A stretch of 64,000 nt of DNA, from the NCBI RefSeq assembly GCF_016786305.1, contig NZ_JADWYV010000016.1. The stretch is one strand, 5' to 3'. The position numbers and the translations under genes are program-made. Numbering within the stretch: position 1 is the stretch's first letter; every line of letters starts with the position of its first letter. The notes beneath the pieces were generated by a model. The model searched no databases. It had not been told where the DNA came from and saw nothing but the letters and a program-made list of their open reading frames with translations. Origin of the DNA: Pseudofrankia nepalensis (lineage in GTDB: Bacteria > Actinomycetota > Actinomycetes > Frankiales > Frankiaceae). Shown in pieces: positions 8,601 through 15,953 of this stretch.

Positions 8601-9113
8601 ACGAGCGAAGCGACGTGGCGGTCCGCCCGGCCGGAGCGAACCAGNNNNNNNNNNNNNNNNNNNNNNNNNNNNNNNNNNNNNNNNNNNNNNNNNNNNNNNN
8701 NNNNNNNNNNNNNNNNNNNNNNNNNNNNNNNNNNNNNNNNNNNNTACCAGCCCTCGCAAGGAGTAGCCGATCCGTAACGTTGCAGCGTCGCGTAACTGAG
8801 CTGGCGCGCAGGCGCGCCTCCCTGGAGGCCCGCCACGAGCGAAGCGACGTGGTGGTCCGTCCAGCCGGAGCGAACCAGTACCAGCCCTCGCAAGGAGTAG
8901 CCGATCCGTAACGTTGCAGCGTCGCGTAACTGAGCTGGCGCGCAGGCGCGCCTCCGCGGAGGCCCGTCCACGAGCGAAGCGAAGTGGTCGGGCCGCGGCG
9001 GAGGTCGCCGGAGCGCACGTGAGCGGAGGAGGACGGCGCGCGGAGGTCCCGTGGGAGCGAAGCGAGCACGGGGCCGGAGCGCGCCGCCCGGACGGAGCGA
9101 ACCATCAACACTG
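8601..9113. repeat. 134-bp tandem repeat array interrupted by the scaffold gap, ending in a dispersed repeat
   Basis: Two head-to-tail units begin at 8745 and 8879 (both start taccagccctcgcaaggag), giving a period of 134 bp. The 44 bp left of the gap (8601-8644) match the last 44 bp of the first unit with three differences. From about 8990 the second unit runs into a ~115-bp element (gcacgtgagcggaggagg) that recurs twice at 13011-13378. The recurring core is GAGCGAAGCGA. No coding sequence is supported here. Confidence 0.9.
8645..8744. other. Assembly gap of 100 Ns
   Basis: Exactly 100 N characters, a conventional placeholder for a gap of unknown size. The bases on either side (cgaaccag before, taccagccct after) reproduce the natural junction between two 134-bp repeat units, so the gap was caused by the repeat and may hold zero or any number of additional units. 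Confidence 0.98.
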
Positions 9114-9119
9114 CACAAT
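9114..9119 (+). promoter_or_regulatory. Candidate -10 hexamer for a leaderless hisI transcript
   Basis: CACAAT lies 6 nt before GTG 9126 and directly follows the end of the repeat element. A -10 at this distance would start the transcript at or next to the start codon, as is common in actinobacteria. There is no Shine-Dalgarno sequence and no good -35, so this is a weak prediction. Confidence 0.35.
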
Positions 9120-9125
9120 GGCCGG

Positions 9126-9587
9126 GTGAGCATGACCTCGTCCGGGCTTGATCCCGCTCTCGCCGAGCGGCTGAAGCGGGACTCCTACGGGCTGTTCCCC
9201 GCCGTCGTCCAGCAGTTCGACACCGGCCGGGTCCTCATGGTCGGCTGGATGGACGACGAGGCGCTGCACCGGACGCTGACCACCGGCCGGGCCACCTACT
9301 GGAGCCGCAGCCGGCGGGAGTACTGGGTCAAGGGCGACACGTCCGGCCACGTCCAGTGGGTGCGCTCCGTCGCGCTCGACTGCGACGGCGACACGGTGCT
9401 CGTCCAGGTCGACCAGGTCGGCCCCGCCTGCCACACCGGCTCGTCGAGCTGTTTCGACGGCCGCGAGCTGCCGTCGGCGTTCGGCTCGCCGGCCGGCGTC
9501 ACCCCGCCGCCGGGCGCGGCGGGCACCGACCAGGACCCACGCTCAGCGTCGATCGCGCGCACGGGAGACTCCGATGACGACCGGTGA
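9126..9587 (+). CDS. hisI: Phosphoribosyl-AMP cyclohydrolase
   Basis: 153 aa from GTG 9126 (ATG 9132 is the alternative). It catalyses the third step of histidine biosynthesis, opening the purine ring of phosphoribosyl-AMP in the cytoplasm. The diagnostic metal-binding motif is intact: DCDGD followed by GPACHTGSSSCF, with three cysteines. The C terminus overlaps trpE by 14 nt. The order hisI-trpE-membrane protein-trpC is also seen in M. tuberculosis (Rv1606, Rv1609-Rv1611), but hisF, which is normally close upstream, is not here. Confidence 0.95.
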   Translation: MSMTSSGLDPALAERLKRDSYGLFPAVVQQFDTGRVLMVGWMDDEALHRTLTTGRATYWSRSRREYWVKGDTSGHVQWVRSVALDCDGDTVLVQVDQVGPACHTGSSSCFDGRELPSAFGSPAGVTPPPGAAGTDQDPRSASIARTGDSDDDR

Positions 9588-11130
9588 GATCCACCCGAGC
9601 CGCGACGAGTTCCGCGTGCTCGCCGCCGGCCACGCCGTCGTGCCGGTGACCCGCCGGCTGCTCGCCGACGGCGAGACGCCGGTCGGCGTCTACCGCAAGC
9701 TGGGCGGCGGTCCGGGCACGTTCCTGCTGGAGTCCGCCGAGCACAGCGGGACGCGCTCCCGATACTCGATCATCGGGGTGCGCGCCGCCGCCACCCTCAC
9801 CGGGGCCGACGGCGAGGCTCGCTGGACCGGCGGCGAGCCGCCGCCCGGGGTGCCGGCCGGCGGCGACCCGCTGGCGGTGCTGCGCGCCGTGGAACGGGCG
9901 CTGCGGGCGCCCCGGCTGCCTGGCACGCCGCCGCTGATGGGCGGCCTGGTCGGCTACCTCTCCTACGACTTCGTGCGCCGGATCGAACGGCTGCCGGAGT
10001 ACGCCGTCGACGACCTGGGCACGCCCGAGCTGCGCCTGCTGCTGTGCACCGACCTCGCGGTGCTCGACCACGCCGACGGGTCCTGCCTGCTGGTGGCCAA
10101 CGTCTTCACCCGCGCGCGCGGCGCCGCGGACGGGCAGCCGGCGGTCGACCAGACGGTGCTCGACGAGGCCGCGCTCGACGCGGCGTACGACGACGCGGTG
10201 GGCCGGCTCGACGTGATGACCGCCGAGCTGCACAAGTGGTCCGAGCCGACCGTCGCCGCCACCCAGGCGGTGCCGCCGCTCGACGTCTCCCGCTTCGTCT
10301 CCGCGATGGCGCCAGGGCAGTTCCAGAACGCCGTCGAGCGCTCGATCGAGGAGATCCGCGCCGGCGAGTGCTTCCAGATCGTGGTGTCCCAGCGGTTCGA
10401 GCGGGCGACCACCGCCGACGCGCTGGACATCTACCGGGTGCTGCGGGCGTCCAACCCGAGCCCTTACATGTACCTGCTGCGCTTCGGCGACTTCGACGTC
10501 GTCGGCACCTCGCCGGAGGCGCACGTCAAGGTCACGGGAGACCGCGCCCTGCTGCATCCGATCGCCGGCAGCCGCCCGCGCGGCCAGACGCCGGAGGCGG
10601 ACGCGGCGCTCGCCGCCGAGCTGCTCGCCGACCCCAAGGAGCGGGCCGAGCACGTCATGCTCGTCGACCTGGTCCGCAACGACCTGGGCCGGGTCTGCGT
10701 GCCCGGAACGGTGCGGGTCGTCGAGTTCGCCGCGGTCGAGCGTTACTCGCACATCATGCACATCGTGTCGACGGTCATCGGCGAGGTCTCGCCGGACCAC
10801 AGCGCCATCGACGTGCTGGCCGCGACCTTCCCCGCCGGCACGCTGTCCGGCGCGCCAAAGGTGCGGGCGATGGAGGTCATCGACGAGCTGGAGCCGACCC
10901 GGCGTGGCCTGTACGGCGGCGTCGTCGGCTACCTGGACTTCGGTGGCGACCTGGACACCGCGATCGCGATCCGCACCGCGCTGGTCCGGGACGGCGTCGC
11001 GTACGTGCAGGCCGGCGCCGGCGTCGTCGCCGACTCCGACCCGGACTCGGAGGACCGCGAGTCCCGTACCAAGGCCGCCGCCGTTCTGCGCGCGATCGAG
11101 ATCGCCGAGACCCTGCGCCCACCGGGGTGA
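9574..11130 (+). CDS. trpE: Anthranilate synthase component I
   Basis: 518 aa from ATG 9574, inside the 3' end of hisI; GGGAGACTCCG precedes it. It converts chorismate to anthranilate, the first committed step of tryptophan synthesis, with ammonia supplied by a TrpG subunit encoded elsewhere. Recognisable elements are the N-terminal tryptophan-site region LLESAEHSGTRSRYSIIG and the catalytic C-terminal domain with GECFQIVVSQRF, NPSPYMYLL, HPIAGSRPRG, ERAEHVMLVDLVRNDLGRV and FPAGTLSGAPKVRAMEVIDE. Length is usual for the family. Confidence 0.97.
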   Translation: MTTGEIHPSRDEFRVLAAGHAVVPVTRRLLADGETPVGVYRKLGGGPGTFLLESAEHSGTRSRYSIIGVRAAATLTGADGEARWTGGEPPPGVPAGGDPLAVLRAVERALRAPRLPGTPPLMGGLVGYLSYDFVRRIERLPEYAVDDLGTPELRLLLCTDLAVLDHADGSCLLVANVFTRARGAADGQPAVDQTVLDEAALDAAYDDAVGRLDVMTAELHKWSEPTVAATQAVPPLDVSRFVSAMAPGQFQNAVERSIEEIRAGECFQIVVSQRFERATTADALDIYRVLRASNPSPYMYLLRFGDFDVVGTSPEAHVKVTGDRALLHPIAGSRPRGQTPEADAALAAELLADPKERAEHVMLVDLVRNDLGRVCVPGTVRVVEFAAVERYSHIMHIVSTVIGEVSPDHSAIDVLAATFPAGTLSGAPKVRAMEVIDELEPTRRGLYGGVVGYLDFGGDLDTAIAIRTALVRDGVAYVQAGAGVVADSDPDSEDRESRTKAAAVLRAIEIAETLRPPG

Positions 11131-11141
11131 AGGACGAGCAC

Positions 11142-11864
11142 ATGAGAAACGACACAGACATGGACACCGGCGCGGACACCGGCGCCGGGCCGGACGGCGG
11201 CGTGGAGCCGACCGGCCGGACGAACGTGCCGATGCGCGTGCATCCGCGGGCCGGCGGCTCGCTGACCCGTCGGCTCGCGGGGCGGTCAGGGCTGGGGACC
11301 GCGGTCGTCGGCTGCCTGGTGGGGGCGGCTCTGGTGCTGTTCGCGAACTCGGCGACGTGGGTGCGCGCCGAGGTCGCCGACGCGGCGACGGCCGTCGGCG
11401 GGGTGGGGGCCGCCTCGCTGAGGGTGAGCCTGTCCGGCGGCGACCTCGCCCCGGCGGTGAGCGCGCTCGGCCTGCTGGGCCTGGCCGCGGTGGTCGCGCT
11501 GGTGGCCACCCGGGGCGCCGGCCGGCGGGTCGTCGGGACGCTGGTCGCCGCGGCGGGTGTCGGCGTGCTCGTGCTGGCGGCCCGCGTGGTCGCCGACCCG
11601 GACGCGGCGGCGCTGCGGGCGCGCCAGGCGTCCGAGCTGGCCCCGAGCGGCCAGCCGAGGCTGACGGACTCGGCCACGCTTACGGCCGCGCCCGTCGCCG
11701 TCCTGCTCGGTGGGCTCGTCCTGCTGGGCGCTGGCGCGCTGGCGGTCGCGTTCGGCGGGCGCTGGCCCGCGATGGGGGGCCGTTACCAGACCAGGTCCCG
11801 GCGCCCGCTGGACGACTGGGACGCCATCGAGCGTGGCCACGATCCCACGGATCCCACCGCCTAG
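11142..11864 (+). CDS. Trp-operon-associated membrane protein (TIGR02234-like)
   Basis: 240 aa from ATG 11142, 11 nt after trpE and preceded by AAGGACGAG. After a polar ~45-residue N terminus the protein has about four hydrophobic helices (VVGCLVGAALVLFAN, ALGLLGLAAVVALVA, VVGTLVAAAGVGVLVLAA, APVAVLLGGLVLLGAGALAVAF) and a short basic tail. Proteins with this layout between trpE and trpC are a conserved actinobacterial family of unknown function. The assignment rests on location and topology. Confidence 0.85.
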   Translation: MRNDTDMDTGADTGAGPDGGVEPTGRTNVPMRVHPRAGGSLTRRLAGRSGLGTAVVGCLVGAALVLFANSATWVRAEVADAATAVGGVGAASLRVSLSGGDLAPAVSALGLLGLAAVVALVATRGAGRRVVGTLVAAAGVGVLVLAARVVADPDAAALRARQASELAPSGQPRLTDSATLTAAPVAVLLGGLVLLGAGALAVAFGGRWPAMGGRYQTRSRRPLDDWDAIERGHDPTDPTA

Positions 11865-11906
11865 CACCGGCTTAGCCCCCTCGCCGCCGGGTAGCCCGGT
11901 GGTGAA

Positions 11907-11938
11907 CGCGATGGCGCGCCGGATGATGCGCCATCGCG
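11907..11938 (+). terminator. 11-bp GC-rich hairpin after the trp membrane-protein gene
   Basis: CGCGATGGCGC (11907-11917) pairs perfectly with GCGCCATCGCG (11928-11938) across a 10-nt loop, 43 bp past the stop codon. No U-tract follows, as is usual for actinobacterial terminators. It could end the hisI-trpE transcript or attenuate transcription into trpC. The rest of 11865-12196 holds no gene I can support. Confidence 0.55.
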
Positions 11939-12148
11939 TGGCCGAGCGGATGCCGGGCGCGCCCGGCGGCGCCGACGGGCAACAAAGAGACAACCACGCT
12001 GTGTAGTGTGGGGACGCTGGCTCCTTGCTGGATATGGGCTGTTTGGCCGTTGATCGCGCCGATCGATCCCGTCCGGACAACCAACCGGCAACTACTTACA
12101 GTGAGCGGGTTGGTGCGGCCGTGGGGGGTCATGTGCGTTCTTTGAGAC

Positions 12149-12167
12149 GGGGCCTACCATCGGCCCC
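12149..12167 (+). promoter_or_regulatory. Hairpin in the trpC leader
   Basis: GGGGCC-TACCATC-GGCCCC forms a 6-bp stem with a 7-nt loop about 30 nt before the trpC start; the loop contains TACCAT, which also resembles a -10 hexamer. It may be either a promoter element or a leader structure. No tryptophan-rich leader peptide was found in 11865-12196. Confidence 0.3.
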
Positions 12168-12196
12168 ATGGCAGCGAGAGCCACAGGAGCCGGGCT

Positions 12197-13003
12197 GTGA
12201 CCGTCCTTGACGACATCATCGCCGGTGTCCGTGTCGACCTGGCCGAACGCGAGTCCCGTACCCCCCTTGACGTGCTCAAACAGCGTGTCGAGCGAGTGCC
12301 GGACCCCCGTGACGCGCTGGCGGTGCTGCGCGCCCGCCGGGTGGCGGTAATCGCCGAGGTGAAGCGGCGCAGCCCGTCCAAGGGGGAGCTGGCGGGCATC
12401 CCGGATCCGGGTGCCCTGGCCGGCCTCTACGAGGCGGCCGGCGCCGCCGCCGTCAGCGTGCTCACGGAGCGGCGCCGGTTCGGCGGGTCACTGGCCGACC
12501 TGGACGCCGTCCGCGTAGCCGTCGACGTGCCCGTCCTGCGCAAGGACTTCATCGTCTCCCCATACCAGATCTTCGAGGCGCGCGCCCACGGCGCCGACCT
12601 CGTGCTGCTGATCGTCGCGGCGCTCGAGCAGCCGAGGCTCGTCGGCCTCCTGGAGCGCGCCGAGTCGCTCGGGATGACCGCGCTGGTCGAGGTGCACGAC
12701 GAGGAGGAGACCGAGCGGGCGCTCGACGCCGGCGCCAAGCTCATCGGGGTGAACGCCCGCGACCTGAAGACCCTCCAGGTCAAGCCGGAGACCTTCGCCC
12801 GGCTGGCGCCGCTGGTGCCGGCCGGCATCCTGAAAGTCGCGGAGTCCGGCATCCGCGGGCCGCACGACCTGCTCGGCTACGCGGAGGCCGGCGCCGACGC
12901 GGTGCTCGTCGGCGAGGCGGCGGTCAGCGGCCCCGACCCCCGCCAGACGGTCGCCGACCTGGTCGCCGCCGGCGCCCACCCGGCCACCAAGGTCGGCCGC
13001 TGA
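12197..13003 (+). CDS. trpC: Indole-3-glycerol-phosphate synthase
   Basis: 268 aa from GTG 12197, with AGGAG 8 nt upstream. It closes the indole ring in tryptophan biosynthesis. The TIM barrel shows VAVIAEVKRRSPSKG (phosphate and substrate binding), VPVLRKDFIVSPYQI, IGVNARDLKTLQV, KVAESGIRGP and GADAVLVGEAAV, all typical of the family. The 332-bp gap to the preceding gene suggests its own promoter. trpB and trpA, which normally follow, are missing: a repeat element begins 8 bp after the stop codon. Confidence 0.97.
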   Translation: MTVLDDIIAGVRVDLAERESRTPLDVLKQRVERVPDPRDALAVLRARRVAVIAEVKRRSPSKGELAGIPDPGALAGLYEAAGAAAVSVLTERRRFGGSLADLDAVRVAVDVPVLRKDFIVSPYQIFEARAHGADLVLLIVAALEQPRLVGLLERAESLGMTALVEVHDEEETERALDAGAKLIGVNARDLKTLQVKPETFARLAPLVPAGILKVAESGIRGPHDLLGYAEAGADAVLVGEAAVSGPDPRQTVADLVAAGAHPATKVGR

Positions 13004-13010
13004 GTTTTCT

Positions 13011-13378
13011 GGTTCGCTCCGTCCGGGCGCGGCGCTCCGGCCCCTTGCTCGCTTCGCTCCCAAGGGACCTCCGCGCCGCGTCCTCCTCCGCTCACGTGCG
13101 CTCCGGCGACCTCCGCTGCGGCCCCCCTCCATCGCTTCGCTCGGAGGAGGGCCTCCGCGGAGGCCCTCCTCCGCGCCAGCTCAGTTGCGTAACGCTCCCA
13201 CGCCACGAACCGAACTACTCCCTGCGAGGGTCTACTTCGCTTCGCTCGTGGCCGGGCCGCAGCGGAGGTCGCCGGAGCGCACGTGAGCGGAGGAGGACGG
13301 CGCGCGGAGGTCACGTCCGGAGCGAAGCGGAGGACGGGGCCGGAGCGCGCCGCCCGGACGGAGCGGACCAGGAAACAC
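13011..13378. repeat. Inverted pair of dispersed ~115-120-bp repeats
   Basis: 13011-13130 and 13250-13378 are near-complementary copies of one element (for example gctccggcgacctccgctgc against gcagcggaggtcgccggagc). A third copy in direct orientation lies at 8990-9113. The arms surround a central palindrome and a stretch related to the 134-bp unit (ctgagctggcgcg/cgcgccagctcag). The whole could fold into a very long cruciform or a hairpin RNA. It separates trpC from the convergent NUDIX gene. Confidence 0.88.
13142..13173. repeat. Perfect 32-bp palindrome
   Basis: The 32 bases are identical to their own reverse complement, centred on CCGCGG and ending in CGGAGG/CCTCCG. They sit between the two arms of the inverted repeat and, as RNA, could act as a bidirectional terminator for trpC and the NUDIX gene. 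Confidence 0.8.
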
Positions 13379-13393
13379 AGCGAACCAGGAAAC

Positions 13394-14101
13394 TCAACCC
13401 TGGTTGCCGGGTCTGGCGGGCCAGGGGGCGTCTGGGGAGCGCAGGCTCGCGAAGCCGATGTCGCGGGCCCGGGCGGCGGCGAGGATCCCGACGACGGCCA
13501 TCGCGTTGGTGATGTCGCCCTCGAGGACCCTGGTGACCGCCTCGTCCAGCGGCACACGGGTGACCGCCATCTCGGCCTCCTCGTGCACCCCGACGTGCCG
13601 CTCGGGGACCGGGATCTCGGACAGGCCCTGGGCCAGGAACACCCGGTATGCCTCGTCGGTCATCCCGGGCGACGCCCACACGTCGACGAGCAGCGACCAG
13701 CGCTCGGCCCGCAGCGCGGCCTCCTCGGCCAGCTCGCGCGCCGCGGCGACCGACGCCGGCTCGCCGGGCAGGTCGAGGATCCCGGCGGGCAGTTCCCACA
13801 GTTCGCCGCCGACCGGGTGCCGGTACTGGCGGACCATCACGACCCGTCCGGCGTCGTCGAGCGCGACGACGCCGACGGCCCCCGGGTGCACGACGACGTC
13901 GCGCTGGGAGACGTCGCCGTCGGGCATCCGCACCTGGTCGCGCCGGATCGAGATGATCCGCCCGCGATACTCGGTGCTGCTTTCGGCGACCTCGTAGCGG
14001 TGCCTCGCCGAGCCGGCGACGCCGGCCTCCTCGGGGGCGGCCGCCCACGGCCGGGCGGTGCCCGCCGGATCGGCTCCGTCGAGCCGGGAGGCCCGGGTCA
14101 T
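13394..14101 (-). CDS. NUDIX hydrolase, ADP-ribose pyrophosphatase-like
   Basis: 235 aa from ATG 14101, overlapping the pyrG stop codon as ATGA. The NUDIX box is present (PAGILDLPGE, then AARELAEEAAL), with the PGE insertion typical of ADP-ribose pyrophosphatases, and RQYRHPVGGELWELPAG just before it. The enzyme would hydrolyse ADP-ribose or a similar nucleoside diphosphate. The pyrG-NUDIX order matches Rv1699-Rv1700 of M. tuberculosis. It is the last gene of this minus-strand block and converges on trpC. Confidence 0.92.
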   Translation of the reverse strand: MTRASRLDGADPAGTARPWAAAPEEAGVAGSARHRYEVAESSTEYRGRIISIRRDQVRMPDGDVSQRDVVVHPGAVGVVALDDAGRVVMVRQYRHPVGGELWELPAGILDLPGEPASVAAARELAEEAALRAERWSLLVDVWASPGMTDEAYRVFLAQGLSEIPVPERHVGVHEEAEMAVTRVPLDEAVTRVLEGDITNAMAVVGILAAARARDIGFASLRSPDAPWPARPGNQG

Positions 14102-15807
14102 GACGTCACCAGGCCCGCGACCGCCGACCCCGCCGGGTCGGTGCCCAGGTCGACTGGCAGCACGCCGCGGCGGCGGTCCGCGTAGGCGACGGCGGCCGAG
14201 GCCAGCCCGCGAAACAGCGGGTGTGCCCGGGTCGGCCGTGACCGGAACTCGGGGTGCGCCTGAGTGCCGACGTAGAACGGGTGCACATCTGGCGCCAGCT
14301 CGATCATCTCGACGAGCCGGCTGTCCGGCGAGGTGCCGGAGAACACCAGGCCCGCGGCGGCGAGCCGGTCGCGGTAGTCGTTGTTGACCTCATACCGGTG
14401 GCGGTGCCGTTCGTCGACCTCGGCCGCGCCGAACTCGCGGCGCGCGATCGTGCCCGGCGCGAGCTTGCAGGTGTAGAGGCCAAGCCGCATCGTGCCGCCC
14501 AGGTCGCGCTTGCCCGCGATGACGTCCAACTGGTCGGCCATCGTCGAGATCACCGGATGGGGAGTGGTCTCGTCGAACTCGGCCGAGTTCGCCCTCTCCA
14601 GACCGGCCAGGGAGCGGGCCGCCTCGATCACCATGCACTGCAGGCCGAGACAGATCCCGAGCGTCGGCAGCCCGTGCTCGCGGGCGTGCCGCAACGCGTT
14701 GATCTTTCCTTCGATGCCCCGGACCCCGAACCCGCCCGGGATGATCATCCCGTCGACGCCGTCGAGCAGCGCGGCGGTCGCCTCGGGCGACGAGCACTCG
14801 TCGGAGGCGACCCACCGGATGTCGACCCCGGCGTCCACGGCGAACCCGCCCGCGCGCAGCGCCTCGGTGACCGACAGGTAGGCGTCCGGCAGGTCGATGT
14901 ACTTGCCGACCATCGCCACCGTGATCCGGTGGGTGGGCTGGTTGACCCGGCGCAGCAGGGTGTCCCACTCGGTCCAGTCGACGTCGCGGAACGACAGGCC
15001 AAGCCGGCGCACCACGTAGGCGTCCAGGCCCTCCTGGTGCAGCACCTTCGGGATCATGTAGATCGACGAGGCGTCCGGCGCGCCGACGACGGCCTCGTCG
15101 TCGACGTCACACATCAGCGCGATCTTCTTCTTGAGCGCGTGCGGCAGCGGCCGGTCGGAGCGGCAGACGAGCGCGTCGGGCTGCAGGCCGATGCTGCGCA
15201 GCGCGGCGACGGAGTGCTGGGTGGGCTTGGTCTTCAGCTCGCCGGACGGGGCCAGGTAGGGCACCAGGCTGACGTGGACGGTGAGCGCGTTGTCCCTGCC
15301 GACCTCGTGGCGGACCTGGCGGATCGCCTCCAGGTAGGGCAGCGACTCGATGTCGCCGACGGTGCCGCCGACCTCCGTGATGACGACGTCGACGTCGTCG
15401 CTCGCGAGCCTGCGGATCCTGTCCTTGATCTCGTCGGTGATGTGCGGCACGACCTGCACGGTCTGCCCCCGGTAGTCCCCGCGCCGCTCGCGGGCGATGA
15501 CCGCCGAGTAGACCTGCCCGGTGGTGACGTTCGCGCTGCCGTTGAGGTTGACGTCGAGGAAGCGCTCGTAGTGGCCGATGTCCAGGTCAGTCTCGGCGCC
15601 GTCGTCGGTGACGAAGACCTCACCGTGCTGGAACGGGTCCATCGTCCCGGGATCGACGTTGAGGTACGGGTCCAGCTTCTGCATCGTGACCCGCAGGCCG
15701 CGCGCCTTGAGCAGCCGGCCAAGGCTGGACGCGGTCAGTCCCTTGCCCAGGCTCGACGCCACCCCGCCAGTGACGAAGATGTGTTTGCTGCTACGTACCT
15801 GCGCCAC
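14098..15807 (-). CDS. pyrG: CTP synthase
   Basis: 569 aa from GTG 15807, preceded by GGGAG with 5 nt spacing; ATG 15825 is an in-frame alternative. It aminates UTP to CTP using glutamine. The synthetase domain is marked by SKHIFVTGGVASSLGKG, DPYLNVDPGTMDPFQHGEV and EVGGTVGDIESLPYLEAIRQ. The glutaminase domain has the nucleophile motif GICLGLQCMVIE and the C-terminal HPEF. Length fits the family. A TACTGT hexamer at 15860-15865 (minus strand) is a possible -10. Confidence 0.97.
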   Translation of the reverse strand: MAQVRSSKHIFVTGGVASSLGKGLTASSLGRLLKARGLRVTMQKLDPYLNVDPGTMDPFQHGEVFVTDDGAETDLDIGHYERFLDVNLNGSANVTTGQVYSAVIARERRGDYRGQTVQVVPHITDEIKDRIRRLASDDVDVVITEVGGTVGDIESLPYLEAIRQVRHEVGRDNALTVHVSLVPYLAPSGELKTKPTQHSVAALRSIGLQPDALVCRSDRPLPHALKKKIALMCDVDDEAVVGAPDASSIYMIPKVLHQEGLDAYVVRRLGLSFRDVDWTEWDTLLRRVNQPTHRITVAMVGKYIDLPDAYLSVTEALRAGGFAVDAGVDIRWVASDECSSPEATAALLDGVDGMIIPGGFGVRGIEGKINALRHAREHGLPTLGICLGLQCMVIEAARSLAGLERANSAEFDETTPHPVISTMADQLDVIAGKRDLGGTMRLGLYTCKLAPGTIARREFGAAEVDERHRHRYEVNNDYRDRLAAAGLVFSGTSPDSRLVEMIELAPDVHPFYVGTQAHPEFRSRPTRAHPLFRGLASAAVAYADRRRGVLPVDLGTDPAGSAVAGLVTS

Positions 15808-15953
15808 GCACACTCCCGTGGTCATGCCGGCGGCCGACCCGACCGGTCCACGGGACTTCACAGTAACACGCCAGCTCGCCGCCCTGGCCCGACCCATCGC
15901 GTGGCTTCGGTCCCGATCGTTTCGGTCCGATGGTCTCGGTCAGGCGGCCTCGG

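Noticed and set aside
8745..9012. Repeat array considered as a CRISPR
   Set aside because: Units are 134 bp and adjoin head to tail without unique spacers; no cas genes are nearby.
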